Below are positions 17,485 through 27,383 of a DNA stretch of 64,000 nucleotides, piece by piece (the stretch's first letter is position 1; every line of letters starts with the position of its first letter). The stretch covers positions 1,498,001 through 1,562,000 of the forward strand of contig NC_005090.1 in the NCBI RefSeq assembly GCF_000196135.1, given 5' to 3'. The notes under the pieces were generated by a model. The model saw only the letters and a list, made by a program, of their open reading frames with translations, did no database searches and had not been told where the DNA came from. The translations under genes were made by a program, and so were the position numbers. Source of the DNA: Wolinella succinogenes DSM 1740 (GTDB lineage Bacteria > Campylobacterota > Campylobacteria > Campylobacterales > Helicobacteraceae).

Positions 17485-19049
17485 CACTCCCACTCAATCG
17501 TGGCAGGCGGCTTGGAGCTGATATCATAGACCACGCGGTTGATTCCATCCACTTCGTTGATGATTCGTGTGGACATTCTCTCTAAAAGCTCATGGGGCAG
17601 ATGCGCAAAAGTCGCAGTCATCCCATCAATCGCCTCGACCACGCGAACGCAGACCGTGTTGTCATAGGTGCGGTTATCGCCCATCACGCCTACGCTTCGC
17701 ACATTCAGAAGCACGGTGAACGCCTGCCAAGTTTTGTCATAAAAGCCACTCTTTTTGAGCTCATCAAGCATGATCACATCTGCTTTTCTCAAAAGCTCCA
17801 AATCTTCAAAGTTGACCTCGCCCATGATACGGATAGCTAACCCCGGTCCGGGGAAAGGATGGCGCATGAGCATCTCTCTTGGCATCCCAAGCTCCGCTCC
17901 AAGCGCCCTCACCTCATCCTTGAAGAGCTCTCTTAGGGGCTCAATCAGCTCAAAGGTCATCCAATCAGGCAGTCCGCCAACATTGTGGTGGGACTTAATC
18001 GTCTTGCTGGGGCCCTTGACGGAGACCGATTCGATCACATCAGGATAGAGCGTGCCTTGAGCAAGATATTGGATGCCATCATGCTTTTTCGCCTCCACAT
18101 CAAACACCTCAATGAAGGTCTCGCCGATGATTTTACGCTTCGTCTCTGGATCGCTCACCCCTTTGAGCTTGCCAAGGAAAATCTCGCTTGCATCCACCGT
18201 GATCAGAGGAACATGGAGATTCTCTTTGAACATCTTCTCGACCGCCTCGCGCTCACCTGCCCTCAAAAGCCCATGATCGACAAAAACAGGAATCAGCTTC
18301 TCCCCAATCGCGCGATATAAAAGCGCAGCCACTACGCTTGAATCAACCCCACCCGAGACGGCGCAGAGCACTTTGCCCGACTTGACGCGCTCTTGAATCT
18401 TTTTGATCTGCTCCTCGGCGAAGTTATGCATATTCCAATCATTTTCGCAGCCACAGATTCCTAGAGCGAAATTTTTAAGATAGAGCGCTCCCTCTTCAGA
18501 GTGGACGACCTCGGGGTGAAACTGCACCGCATAAAAAGGCTTCTCTTGGTGGGCAATCGCCGCAAAGGGAGAGTTCGTGGAGTGGGCGATTCTTGTGAAT
18601 CCTTCAGGCAATTTCTCCACCTTGTCGCCATGGCTCATCCAGACCACTTTGCCGCTATGGCACCCTTCAAAAAGCTTCGACTCACTCCCCTCAAGGGCAT
18701 CAAAAATCACCTCAGCCTTGCCATATTCATGATGCTCCGCCTTGGCCACCACACCGCCAAAGTAGTGGGTCATGAGCTGCATTCCATAGCAGATTCCAAG
18801 AACAGGAATTCCAAGCTCAAAAACCGCCTTATCAATCAAGAAAGCATCCTCTTCATAGACGCTCGCTGGTCCCCCGCTGAGGATGATTCCCTTGGGTTCG
18901 CGTGCTTTAATCGCCTCTAGCTTCTCGTGGTAGGGGACGATTTCGCAGTAGATTCCATACTCCCTTAGTCGCCTTGCGATGAGCTGAGTGTATTGGCTCC
19001 CAAAGTCCAAAATCAGTAGCGAAACCTTATCGTGTAGTTGAATACTCAT
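17484..19049 (-). CDS. guaA: GMP synthase (glutamine-hydrolysing)
   Basis: Aminates XMP to GMP. The 521-residue protein has an N-terminal class I amidotransferase domain with Cys in GICYGMQLM and His/Glu in [11 protein letters not shown], an ATP pyrophosphatase domain with the P-loop [16 protein letters not shown], and a C-terminal dimerisation domain ending PPATIEWE. Full length and intact. It stands upstream of hemD in a two-gene unit. Confidence 0.98.
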   Translation of the reverse strand: MSIQLHDKVSLLILDFGSQYTQLIARRLREYGIYCEIVPYHEKLEAIKAREPKGIILSGGPASVYEEDAFLIDKAVFELGIPVLGICYGMQLMTHYFGGVVAKAEHHEYGKAEVIFDALEGSESKLFEGCHSGKVVWMSHGDKVEKLPEGFTRIAHSTNSPFAAIAHQEKPFYAVQFHPEVVHSEEGALYLKNFALGICGCENDWNMHNFAEEQIKKIQERVKSGKVLCAVSGGVDSSVVAALLYRAIGEKLIPVFVDHGLLRAGEREAVEKMFKENLHVPLITVDASEIFLGKLKGVSDPETKRKIIGETFIEVFDVEAKKHDGIQYLAQGTLYPDVIESVSVKGPSKTIKSHHNVGGLPDWMTFELIEPLRELFKDEVRALGAELGMPREMLMRHPFPGPGLAIRIMGEVNFEDLELLRKADVIMLDELKKSGFYDKTWQAFTVLLNVRSVGVMGDNRTYDNTVCVRVVEAIDGMTATFAHLPHELLERMSTRIINEVDGINRVVYDISSKPPATIEWE

Positions 19050-19071
19050 CCATTCCTCTCTATGCGTGAAT

Positions 19072-20514
19072 TTAACCGATCATGTAGTGAGCGCCAAGGG
19101 ATTCTTGGCGCGCCAATGCCCCTTTGATGATCTCTTGGGCTGTCAATAGGCGCAGGCGCAACATCCGCCCCACCCCTGTGCGAAGCATCACTTCCACTCC
19201 ACCTAGGGCTTCATTGAGCCCGCTTCTCTCTCTTGCGATTCCTACTTTGTTCCACATGAGCGAGCGAAGCACCCCTTTGAGTTCATTGTCATATTCGCGC
19301 TCTAGATTCTCCTCGGTGAGGCGAAACTCTCTAGGCTTGAAATGGGTCTCTTTGCCCATGATATGCTCCGCCGCCATTTGAGAAAAGACCAATCCCTCTA
19401 GAAGTGAGTTGCTCGCTAGGCGATTAGCTCCATGGACTCCCGTCCTTGCACACTCACCGACGGCGTAGAGATTCTCCATTCCCAAAACGCGCGCAAACTC
19501 ATCCGTCTCAATTCCCCCCATGCAGTAGTGAAACGCTGGTGAGATGGGGATTTTATCCTCAGGGATTCTAAAGCCATAGGAGGTGAGATTGCGATAAATA
19601 TTGGGGAATCGCTCCCTAAAAAAGTTCTCTTTAAAGGAGGCGAGGTCGAGATAGACCTCGCTTTGCGTCCGTTTTTTGTAATCAAAAATCGCCCTAGAAA
19701 TCACATCTCTGGGGGCTAATTCACCGCGTGCATCGTAATCGACTAAAAATCGCCGACCCGATTCATCGACCACCTTTGCCCCCTCCCCCCTAAGGGCTTC
19801 CGAGAGAAGAATCTTTCGTGCATGACTGCTCTTGACAAAAACGGTTGGATGGAACTGTAACATCTCCATGTCGCGGAGCTTCAAGCCATGCTCAATAATC
19901 ATCCCGTGCAGGTCACTGCTGATGGTGTGAGCATTGGTATGGTATTCAAAAAGCGCTCCCACACCGCCTGTAGCGATAATCACTTCATTAGCGTAGAGGT
20001 TGTAGTTGCCTCGCTTGGTGGTGACGCTCACGCCATGGCAGCGCGTGTCATCCAAAAGCAAATTAGTGACGGTGGCATTCTTCCAAAGCGTGTGATGAAT
20101 GGATCCCATCAGATGGCTATGCACCACGCGCCCCGTCCCATCGCCTCCTGCATGAACGATCCTTGAGATGGAGTGCGCGCCCTCTTGGGTGTAGAGGAGA
20201 TTTCCCTCCAAGTCCCGATCAAAAGGAACTCCTCGACGCAATAGATCAGCCAGCACCCCTAGGCTTTTTTGGCTCAGGGTCTCCACTGCTTTAACATCGC
20301 AAAGTCCTACGCCCGCACCTAGCGTGTCACTCACATGAAGAGGCACATCCTCTTGGTCTTTGGCGAGGGCGATTCCTCCTTGGGCATAGAAGGTGTTGCA
20401 TTCCCAAGGTTGGTCTTTACAGAGAATGAGGACTTTTTTATCCTTGGGGAGCTGGAGGCTCGCATAAAGCCCTGCGATCCCCGCCCCAATAATAATGACA
20501 TCATAAACCATCAA
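19072..20514 (-). CDS. nadB: L-aspartate oxidase
   Basis: FAD enzyme of NAD synthesis that oxidises aspartate to iminoaspartate. 480 residues. Motifs: the Rossmann [53 protein letters not shown] (active-site Arg region), [13 protein letters not shown] and [19 protein letters not shown]. In anaerobes fumarate can serve as electron acceptor for NadB, which would suit a fumarate-respiring organism. nadA and nadC are not in the window. Confidence 0.96.
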   Translation of the reverse strand: MMVYDVIIIGAGIAGLYASLQLPKDKKVLILCKDQPWECNTFYAQGGIALAKDQEDVPLHVSDTLGAGVGLCDVKAVETLSQKSLGVLADLLRRGVPFDRDLEGNLLYTQEGAHSISRIVHAGGDGTGRVVHSHLMGSIHHTLWKNATVTNLLLDDTRCHGVSVTTKRGNYNLYANEVIIATGGVGALFEYHTNAHTISSDLHGMIIEHGLKLRDMEMLQFHPTVFVKSSHARKILLSEALRGEGAKVVDESGRRFLVDYDARGELAPRDVISRAIFDYKKRTQSEVYLDLASFKENFFRERFPNIYRNLTSYGFRIPEDKIPISPAFHYCMGGIETDEFARVLGMENLYAVGECARTGVHGANRLASNSLLEGLVFSQMAAEHIMGKETHFKPREFRLTEENLEREYDNELKGVLRSLMWNKVGIARERSGLNEALGGVEVMLRTGVGRMLRLRLLTAQEIIKGALARQESLGAHYMIG

Positions 20515-20597
20515 GAGGAAACCTTTTGGGTGTTTTGGGGTTTATAAAAGGGGTCATCTTTGTAACCGCAGCCACTTAGGGCAAGAAGGGCGTATGC

Positions 20598-20603
20598 TAT
20601 AAT
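20598..20603 (+). promoter_or_regulatory. Extended -10 box of the DciA-like gene
   Basis: TATGCTATAAT gives an extended -10 (TATAAT at 20598-20603). The expected transcription start about seven bases on falls at or next to the ATG (20610), which would make a leaderless or nearly leaderless mRNA. Confidence 0.6.
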
Positions 20604-20609
20604 CACCGC

Positions 20610-21056
20610 ATGAAAAAGGCGAACGAAATCGTGGCTCATCTGTCAGAGGCTCCTCAATATACGAAACTCCAAAAGCAATCAACATGGAATCGCTTCAAAA
20701 ACCTCTTGCCTTTCAGCCTTCGGCAGTCGATTCTCTTCATGTATGAGCGAGGCGGTGTGCTCTTTTTCGCCCTCAATCATCCCGGTTACTTAAAGGAGTT
20801 TAATTATAAGCTCTCTTTGATAAAGTCGTTATTAAAAGAGGCAGCCGCACTCCTCCCTGATCTTCGCTCCATCAACGATGTGAAGGCATTTGTGAGCCAT
20901 CAAGCCCTTGGCACAGAGGAGAAGGATAGCCTTAGCGACTACCACTACACAGAGAATTCTCAAGCCACCTTCTCCAATTTGGCCACCACCCCCGAAATCC
21001 ACGACAAAATCGAAGAGATACGAGAGATTATCCATTGCAATCAGAAACCCTCCTAG
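20610..21056 (+). CDS. DciA-like protein (DUF721 family, tentative)
   Basis: A 148-residue basic protein. The N-terminal half (IVAHLSEAPQYTKLQKQSTW, then LLPFSLRQSILFMYERGG and VLFFALNHPGYLKEFNYK) resembles the KH-like DciA/DUF721 domain that recruits the replicative helicase in bacteria lacking DnaC/DnaI. The C-terminal half is polar and probably disordered. There is no ribosome site before the ATG (see the -10 at 20598). It overlaps uvrC by 22 bases, so the two are co-transcribed. The family call is from pattern memory. Confidence 0.7.
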   Translation: MKKANEIVAHLSEAPQYTKLQKQSTWNRFKNLLPFSLRQSILFMYERGGVLFFALNHPGYLKEFNYKLSLIKSLLKEAAALLPDLRSINDVKAFVSHQALGTEEKDSLSDYHYTENSQATFSNLATTPEIHDKIEEIREIIHCNQKPS

Positions 21057-22843
21057 AGACCCTTCAAAATCTCCCCGATCAAAGTGGAGTCTATCACTAC
21101 TTCGATTCTCGCTCCAAGCTCCTTTATGTGGGTAAAGCCAAGAGCCTCAAAAAGCGCGTGAAGAGCTATTTTCAATTCACGCCGACTCTTGCGCCCTCAC
21201 CCAAGCTCTCCCCTCGAATCCACAAAATGATCAGCGAAGCCGCCTTCATCCGCTACATCGTAGTGGAGAACGAACACGATGCACTCATCCTTGAAAACTC
21301 CCTCATCAAGCAGCTCAAACCCAAATACAACATCCTCCTGCGCGATGACAAAACCTACCCCTATATCTATTTTGACGAAAATGAATCCTTCCCTCGCCTA
21401 GAGATCACGCGCAAGATTCTCCCCCACAAAGGCGTGCGCTACTTTGGTCCCTACACCACAGGAGCTAGAGAGCTACTAGAGAGCCTCTATGAGTTGCTCC
21501 CTTTGGTGCAAAAAAAAGGGTGTCTTAAAGCCCAAAAGGCGTGCCTTTTCTATCAGATCCATCGCTGTCTCGCTCCTTGTGAATCCAAAATCTCCAAAGA
21601 GCGCTATGGGGAGATTTTCAAAGAGGCTCTAGGGCTTCTCCAAAACCACTCCAAGCTCATCTCCCGCCTCAAAGAGAGGATGGAAAAACTGGCAGAGAAT
21701 CTTCGTTTTGAGGAGGCAGGAGAGCTGAGGGATCGAATCGAAAAGATCAAAAGAATCGAAGCCTTCTCTGGAATTGATCTCGCTAGATTAGAGGATCTCG
21801 ATATTCTCGCCATTGCCACTAGCGGCAAGCACTCCATGCTTACAAGACTCTTCATGCGCGAAGGCAAGGTGGTCTCTAGCACCAGCACTCCGCTCAAAGC
21901 CCAAGAGGGGCTGGATGAAGAAGAGGCCTATAGGCGTGCGATTCTTCACTATTACGACTCTTTCATGCCCCTCCCCCCCAAGCAGATTCTTCTTCCTTTG
22001 GAGCTTGAATCCAAAAGAGAGCTTGAGGCTCATCTTGAGGGGCTTTTTGGACGAAAAATCCCCCTTCATCACCCCAAGCAAGGGAGTAAAAAGGCTCTCA
22101 TCGACCTTGCTTTGAAAAACGCCGAAGAGCTTTTGAGATTGGAGGGGGAAAAAGAGGAGATTCCCCTTTTAGAATCGCTTCAAGAACTTTTGGGGCTCGA
22201 ATCGCTCCCAAGAAGAATCGAAGCCTTTGACACCTCCCACCTAAGAGGCGAGGCGTGCGTGGGCGCGATGGTGGTCTATGAGGAGGGGTTTTGCAAAGAG
22301 AGCTATCGCCGCTACGCCCTAGAAGGCAGGGATGAGTATTCACAAATGAGAGAGATGCTGGGGCGCCGCGCTGAAGCATTTGATCGAGAATCGCCTCCTG
22401 ATTTGTGGCTTCTTGATGGCGGATTGGGTCAGATTCGACTCGCGCAAGAGATCATTGAGAGCCTTGGAGCCAATGTCGAAATCATCGCCATTGCCAAAGA
22501 GAAGATTGACGCCAAAGCCCATCGCGCCAAAGGAGCTGCCAAAGATATTCTACGCACCCCCACCGAGGAGATTCGCCTCCTTCCCAGCGACAAACGCCTC
22601 CAGCTGCTACAAAAAATCCGAGATGAGGTGCATCGATTCGCCATCACCTACCATCGCCAACAAAAACTCAAAAAAGATCGCCAAATCGATCTCCTGGAGA
22701 TTAAGGGAATCAAAAAAGGCAAACTCAAGCGGCTTTTGGACTTTTTTGGAAGTTTTGAGGCCATCAGAGAAGCGAGCTTTGAAGAGCTTTGCAAAGTGGT
22801 GAGTGAGGGCGAGGCGAGAGCTATTTTGGAGGCTTCATTTTAG
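21035..22843 (+). CDS. uvrC: Excinuclease ABC subunit C
   Basis: Makes both incisions in nucleotide-excision repair. 602 residues starting at a TTG inside the previous gene (MQSETLLETLQNLPDQSGVY). Order: GIY-YIG nuclease (SGVYHYFDSRSKLLYVGKA), a Cys-containing linker (CLFYQIHRCLAPCE), UVR motif (MEKLAENLRFEEAGELRDRI), RNase H-like C-nuclease (RIEAFDTSHLRGEACVGAMV, LLDGGLGQIRLA) and a C-terminal helix-hairpin-helix (LEIKGIKKGKLKRLLDFFGS). uvrA is also in the window (42897) but in a separate unit. Confidence 0.97.
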   Translation: MQSETLLETLQNLPDQSGVYHYFDSRSKLLYVGKAKSLKKRVKSYFQFTPTLAPSPKLSPRIHKMISEAAFIRYIVVENEHDALILENSLIKQLKPKYNILLRDDKTYPYIYFDENESFPRLEITRKILPHKGVRYFGPYTTGARELLESLYELLPLVQKKGCLKAQKACLFYQIHRCLAPCESKISKERYGEIFKEALGLLQNHSKLISRLKERMEKLAENLRFEEAGELRDRIEKIKRIEAFSGIDLARLEDLDILAIATSGKHSMLTRLFMREGKVVSSTSTPLKAQEGLDEEEAYRRAILHYYDSFMPLPPKQILLPLELESKRELEAHLEGLFGRKIPLHHPKQGSKKALIDLALKNAEELLRLEGEKEEIPLLESLQELLGLESLPRRIEAFDTSHLRGEACVGAMVVYEEGFCKESYRRYALEGRDEYSQMREMLGRRAEAFDRESPPDLWLLDGGLGQIRLAQEIIESLGANVEIIAIAKEKIDAKAHRAKGAAKDILRTPTEEIRLLPSDKRLQLLQKIRDEVHRFAITYHRQQKLKKDRQIDLLEIKGIKKGKLKRLLDFFGSFEAIREASFEELCKVVSEGEARAILEASF

Positions 22844-22995
22844 GAAGTTTGCTTCAAAAGTAACATTTTTAGCTATAGTGATCTTTTGGGTTTCTATTTT
22901 CATGCGTTGTCACCATTTGACCTTTTTTTGAATGCACCTCAAGGAGAGCTTTGACCCGAAGCTCATCCCGCTCTATCCTTGCCCGTGATCTTTTC

Positions 22996-23967
22996 CTAAT
23001 CCTTCCATGATTTCGCCACCTCTTTAGGCAAGACCCCAAAATGCCTAAAGAAAGCGGCGCTAAAGCTCGACTGTTGGGCGTATCCCACCTCTTTGGCGAC
23101 TTCGCCCACGCTAAAGATTCCCTCTTCTAAAAGACCTCTGGCGCGTTGCATTCTAAAGAGAAAAAGCATCTCATAAGGAGCCACGCCAAAGAGCCTTTTA
23201 AACCCAAACTTGAGCTTGAATTCGTTGAGATGAATCGCTCTGGAGAGCTCGATCAAAGAGGGGGGATTCTTGAGATTTTGCTCCAAAATAACCCTCGCTT
23301 TATGAAGCGCCTCAAGATCATATCCCGAAAGCTTCACTCGCTCCATCCCTCCTCTCGTCTCCTCTCTTTGAAGCTCGCATGAAAGAATCTCCAAAATCTG
23401 GCTCTCCACTCTCAGTCTATCCGCATCGCTCTGGGCGCCTCCTCGCCCTTGATAGAGGCTTTTGGCGATCCATTCGACTTTGGGATTAGAGGGGAGCAGT
23501 CGAGGCTCTTTGGCGATCTTTTTCCACTCGATTTCACGAGATCGTAAAAAATCCTCGTGAATATGAATCCCAATGCTATGCACGCTCACCCCTCTCGCCA
23601 CTCTAGTGATTCCGCTGGGATGCAAAGCCTCCATCGCCGTGGTGTATCCGCGCCTGTATTCAAAAGAGCCTTTGGGCTGGCTCGTCTCAAAACTCACGCC
23701 GCCTTCCAGCACCACATGAATAAACGCCCCACCAAAAAAAGCGCTCTCCTTTTGCTCGATGACCACCTCATCTTCGGCTCTCAAAGTGCATTTAAACAGG
23801 GTGATTCCTGATGCGATCCACTCTTTTTGGGCTCTATAGATTCCCCTCTTTTGCGGAAAGACCAAATGCTCACAAGAATCACTCGTCTCACTCATGAATT
23901 CTCTAAGATTCTCAATATTCAAGCGATACGACACAAAATCCCTCCCAAGAAAAAAATAATCCTTCAC
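22996..23967 (-). CDS. AraC-family regulator (PchR/YbtA-like) of the TonB receptor
   Basis: 323 residues. An N-terminal ~200-residue ligand-sensing region without known signature, then two helix-turn-helix units (SLIELSRAIHLNEFKLKFGF; VGEVAKEVGYAQQSSFSAAF) ending FRHFGVLPKEVAKSWK. The domain order and LKFGFKRLFGVAPYEMLF stretch are typical of siderophore-responsive regulators such as PchR. It is divergent from a TonB-dependent receptor gene 82 bases away, the classic layout for ligand-induced control of that receptor; this is inference. Confidence 0.88.
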   Translation of the reverse strand: MKDYFFLGRDFVSYRLNIENLREFMSETSDSCEHLVFPQKRGIYRAQKEWIASGITLFKCTLRAEDEVVIEQKESAFFGGAFIHVVLEGGVSFETSQPKGSFEYRRGYTTAMEALHPSGITRVARGVSVHSIGIHIHEDFLRSREIEWKKIAKEPRLLPSNPKVEWIAKSLYQGRGGAQSDADRLRVESQILEILSCELQREETRGGMERVKLSGYDLEALHKARVILEQNLKNPPSLIELSRAIHLNEFKLKFGFKRLFGVAPYEMLFLFRMQRARGLLEEGIFSVGEVAKEVGYAQQSSFSAAFFRHFGVLPKEVAKSWKD

Positions 23968-23983
23968 GCCTAAAAGAGTGGTT

Positions 23984-24011
23984 GATTTTGATATTCATTC
24001 CCAATTATACT
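23984..24011 (+). promoter_or_regulatory. Fur-box-like site plus -10 of TonB receptor gene
   Basis: Bases 23984-24002 (GATTTTGATATTCATTCCC) match 14 of 19 positions of the Fur consensus GATAATGATAATCATTATC. TATACT at 24006-24011 would be the -10 box, so a bound Fur would block RNA polymerase. The site lies in the divergent AraC/receptor gap and is a single hand-aligned candidate. Confidence 0.5.
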
Positions 24012-24049
24012 CCGATTCGATAAAATCCAACTCACAGGAATCAACCCAA

Positions 24050-26044
24050 ATGAAAACTGCACACTCTCTCTTCTCTTCACTTGTGGCTCTCTCCATGCTG
24101 CACACCTCAGCTCTTGCCAACGATGAGGCTTTAAGCCTTGAGAATGTCACCATTACCGCTCAAAAACAAAAAGAGAATCTCCAAGAGGTCCCCTTGAGTG
24201 TCACCGTTTTTCAAGAGAGCGATTTAGAAGATCGCAACATCCGCTCCCTCCAAGAGCTCGCCCCCTATGTTCCCAACTTTTTCCTTTTTGATCTTGGCAA
24301 CATGGGTGCCCTCTCGCCCACGATTCGAGGACTCAGCACCAATGTCACGCTAGGCTCTCCCACGGTAGGGCTCTATGTCGATGGCGTCCCCTACACAAGC
24401 ACCATCGGATATGATGTCATGATGGAGGAGGTCGAGCGCATCGAGGTGTTGCGAGGGCCTCAAGGCTCGCTCTATGGCAAAAATGCCGAAATGGGCGTAG
24501 TGAGTGTCATCACCAAGCAACCAAACAACGAATTTCGTGCCAAAGCAGGCGTCACTCTAGGGAGCGACAATCTTCGTGAATATACCGCCTCCGCCTCTGG
24601 GCCACTTGTCCGAGATAGACTCTACCTAGGAATCGCGGGCAAACATTATGAAAAAGATGGCTTCATCGACAACACTTACACGGGCGAAAAATATGATGAC
24701 CGTGAGCACAACTACGGCAAGATTCAGCTTCGATATACTCCCAGCGAATCCCTAGATATTTCACTCATCTCTTCGCGCCTCAAGTATGATGACAAAGCCC
24801 TCTCCATGAACGCCTATCCCGTTCTTGATAAACGAAAAATCTCCAGTGATGCGGGCTTTAACAAGTCTGTAGTCGAGACTCACGCCCTCCATGTCAAATA
24901 CGCACCCAACGACTACCAAATCGAATCAATCACCACCTACAAAAAAGACCGCGATTATCGCCTCTCAGATATGGACTTTACCTCTTCTGTGGGCTATCAC
25001 ACGCTCCAAGATGTGGCTCAGCGCAACCTCTCAGAGGAGTTGCGACTCAGCACCCAAAAAGATCACTACAACTGGCTTCTTGGTCTCTATGGCGACCATG
25101 GAAAAAGCCAAGGAGGCTATGAAGCCTTCTCGCCTTGGCCGGGATACGCAGGAGTCTTTCGCCAAAGCCAAAAGAGCCGATCCCTTGGAATCTTTGCCCA
25201 TGCAGGCTATCAATTTGATTCGCACTGGAAACTAAGCGGCGGCGTGCGTTATGATCGCGACAAAAAATCAATCGATGACCCAAGCTATGGAGTGCAGGGC
25301 GATGAGAGCTTTAGCGAGGTCTCCCCTAAAATCGCTCTTGAGTATCGATTCTCCCCTGAAACCAGCGCCTATATCTCCGCCACCAAGGGCTATCATAGCG
25401 GCGGATTCTATGTCTATTCTGCCCCGGGCTACTCCAACCAATACGATAAAGAGACGCTCTGGAGCTACGAGGCTGGGGTCAAAAACTCCCTCTTTGGGAA
25501 TCGTCTCATGCTCAATGCCTCCCTCTACTATATGGATATTGACGATATGCAGGTGCTCTCTGTTGTCAACAGCTATGGACAAGGCTATGTCTCTAACGCC
25601 GCCAAAGCAACCTCCAAGGGCGCCGAGCTAGAGCTAGCCTTTCGTGCGAGCGAGAGCGTGACTCTTTTGGCGGGGGCGGGCTACAATCGCACCACTTTTG
25701 GAGAGTTTAGCGATTTTGCGGGCGACTACAAAGGAAACACCAATCCTTTTGCCCCTCGATACAACTATAGCCTCGGAGCACAATACCGATCCATTGAGGG
25801 ATTTTATGCAAGAGTGGACTGGATGGGGTATGGCAAGATGTATCTTGATAATGCCAACGCCTACGAAAAAGACGCCTATGGCTTGATGAATGCCAAAGTA
25901 GGCTATGAGGCCGATTCTTTTGATCTCTATCTCTATGCCAAGAATCTCTTTGATAAAAACTACGATTCAGAGGGTTATTACGGAAGATACACCTACCTCT
26001 CTAAGCCAAGAGAAGTGGGCGTTCAGGGTGTCTATCGATTCTAA
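24050..26044 (+). CDS. TonB-dependent outer-membrane receptor
   Basis: 664 residues from the ATG at 24050, which has CAGGAA upstream; the longest frame starts 24 codons earlier and would spoil the signal peptide. Signal peptide SLVALSMLHTSALA; TonB box in LENVTITAQKQ; plug domain with PNFFLFDLGNMG, SPTIRGLS, VERIEVLRGPQGSLYGKNAE and VSVITKQPN; then a ~22-strand barrel ending in VQGVYRF with terminal Phe. The iron-siderophore type is suggested by the AraC partner and the Fur-like site. Substrate not determinable. Confidence 0.93.
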   Translation: MKTAHSLFSSLVALSMLHTSALANDEALSLENVTITAQKQKENLQEVPLSVTVFQESDLEDRNIRSLQELAPYVPNFFLFDLGNMGALSPTIRGLSTNVTLGSPTVGLYVDGVPYTSTIGYDVMMEEVERIEVLRGPQGSLYGKNAEMGVVSVITKQPNNEFRAKAGVTLGSDNLREYTASASGPLVRDRLYLGIAGKHYEKDGFIDNTYTGEKYDDREHNYGKIQLRYTPSESLDISLISSRLKYDDKALSMNAYPVLDKRKISSDAGFNKSVVETHALHVKYAPNDYQIESITTYKKDRDYRLSDMDFTSSVGYHTLQDVAQRNLSEELRLSTQKDHYNWLLGLYGDHGKSQGGYEAFSPWPGYAGVFRQSQKSRSLGIFAHAGYQFDSHWKLSGGVRYDRDKKSIDDPSYGVQGDESFSEVSPKIALEYRFSPETSAYISATKGYHSGGFYVYSAPGYSNQYDKETLWSYEAGVKNSLFGNRLMLNASLYYMDIDDMQVLSVVNSYGQGYVSNAAKATSKGAELELAFRASESVTLLAGAGYNRTTFGEFSDFAGDYKGNTNPFAPRYNYSLGAQYRSIEGFYARVDWMGYGKMYLDNANAYEKDAYGLMNAKVGYEADSFDLYLYAKNLFDKNYDSEGYYGRYTYLSKPREVGVQGVYRF

Positions 26045-26140
26045 GTTTTGCCGCTAAGAGACTCCTCTTGGCGAGCAATTTTCGGATTGCTTTGCTTGGC
26101 ATCTTTCCCTATACTCGCCACCTATCACTTTAGAGAAAGG

Positions 26141-26623
26141 ATGGCAAAAATGCAACATCGCACCAAAACACACCTCCTCACCAAAGAGGAGATCAAAGAG
26201 GCGCTCAACCTTGCCCAAGTCGGTCGAATCGGAATCGTCTGCAGCGATGGATTCCCCTATGTCCTACCCCTTCACTTTGTCTATGCCGACGAGAAGATCT
26301 ACCTGCACGGACTCCCCAAAGGAAAAAAGATCGAAGGGATAAAACAAAATCCCAATGTCTGTTTTGAGATTGATCAAATGGTCTCACTTCTAAAGGAGGG
26401 AGTTGAGAATCCTTGTGATGTCAACACCGAGTTTAATAGCGTGATTCTGCAGGGAAAAGCCTCTTTGGTGGGCGACTTTGAAGAGAAAAAAAGCGCGCTA
26501 AAGAGAATCGTAGAAAAGTTCACGCCTCTTTTAATCAACCAAGAGATTCCCGACAAAATGATCCAAGGCACCGCCATCATCCGAATCGACATCCTCAACT
26601 CTACAGGTCGATATTATCGCTAA
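26141..26623 (+). CDS. Nim-like / PNPOx-fold flavoprotein
   Basis: A 160-residue protein from the ATG at 26141, which follows AGAGAAAGG; the longer frame begins with a TTG 31 codons earlier and would carry an unlikely hydrophobic extension. LAQVGRIGIVCSDGFPYVLP and the LHFVYADEKIYLHGLPKGKK strand pair mark the split-barrel FMN fold of pyridoxamine-phosphate-oxidase-like and nitroimidazole-reductase (NimA) proteins. Substrate unknown. It follows the TonB receptor by 96 bases and may be part of the same iron or redox response. Its 3' end overlaps the convergent Ada-like gene by 23 bases. Confidence 0.82.
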   Translation: MAKMQHRTKTHLLTKEEIKEALNLAQVGRIGIVCSDGFPYVLPLHFVYADEKIYLHGLPKGKKIEGIKQNPNVCFEIDQMVSLLKEGVENPCDVNTEFNSVILQGKASLVGDFEEKKSALKRIVEKFTPLLINQEIPDKMIQGTAIIRIDILNSTGRYYR

Positions 26624-27383
26624 ATCCAAAGGAGCCCTTCTCTCTAATGTCATCCAAAAGAGAGAGAGCGGCTCCCCGCTCGATACGCCATCGATGACCA
26701 CTCATGGCGCCGCTTCTTGAGATAATCCCGCAACAAGGAATCAACCCCTCCACTCGATCTTCAAGGTGTCTAGAGAGATTAATGAGCGCTTTCCATGCAT
26801 TCACTTGAGAATTGGTTCCAAGATTCCACGGTGACCCCTCCTCGCCTCTATCAAAAATATATCCGAGATATTTTTGAGCGGCTTTTTCATCATATTCCAA
26901 AATAGCCTCTCCCCAAAGCTCATAGAATCGGCCGAGGATTTCAAGCTTGTTGTCGCTCATCAAGCCGAGATAACATATCCCCTTGTCGGTGAATCCAATC
27001 AAAGCCTCACCAAAAGGAGTCTGCCCAAAGCCATAGGTGACAAGAACACCTCTTCCTCGTTCTCGCCACTCTCTGGGCGTGACACCGATAAGATTGACAA
27101 AAAGCTCATGAAGTCGGCTGGAGCTGGAAAGCCCAATGTCTAGGCTACTCTCAAGAATCGATCTTGATTCTTTGATATGCTCTTTGGCGTAGTTGAGCGT
27201 CACGCAATGGAGGAATTGCTTTGGGGTCACTCCTGCATACTCCTTGAACACTCGGATGAAGTGGTATTTGCTCATCCCTACATTTTGGGCAATCTCGTCC
27301 ACGGAAGGGTGTGCTCTGAAGTTTTCATCGATATATGTTATGGCTTTTTCAATCTGTGCGTAACGATGCTCAAGAGGTATCAT
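26601..27383 (-). CDS. AraC-HTH / Ada-type methyltransferase fusion, active site degenerate
   Basis: 260 residues. Residues 1-110 are an AraC-type DNA-binding domain (VDEIAQNVGMSKYHFIRVFK ... GVTPKQFLH; SLDIGLSSSSRLHELFVNLIG). Residues 110-260 match an O6-methylguanine-DNA methyltransferase: TYGFGQTPFGEALIGFTDKG, then QVNAWKALINL. The catalytic PCHRV is here PCCGI, losing the His-Arg of the motif. About 25 residues usually found between the VWKAL helix and the PCHR motif are missing, including the DNA-recognition helix region. Ada's N-terminal zinc domain is also absent. The frame is open, so it may be a regulator that lost repair activity, or a decaying gene. Confidence 0.8.
   Translation of the reverse strand: MIPLEHRYAQIEKAITYIDENFRAHPSVDEIAQNVGMSKYHFIRVFKEYAGVTPKQFLHCVTLNYAKEHIKESRSILESSLDIGLSSSSRLHELFVNLIGVTPREWRERGRGVLVTYGFGQTPFGEALIGFTDKGICYLGLMSDNKLEILGRFYELWGEAILEYDEKAAQKYLGYIFDRGEEGSPWNLGTNSQVNAWKALINLSRHLEDRVEGLIPCCGIISRSGAMSGHRWRIERGAALSLLDDIREKGSFGFSDNIDL

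Noticed and set aside
22844-22995. Short frame 22932-22988 (18 codons) between uvrC and the AraC gene
   Set aside because: Too short, and no ribosome site at its ATG; nothing else in this gap can be supported.
26048-26140. Hydrophobic N-terminal extension of the Nim-like protein
   Set aside because: It begins with TTG without a ribosome site, while the ATG at 26141 has a good one and the fold starts right after.
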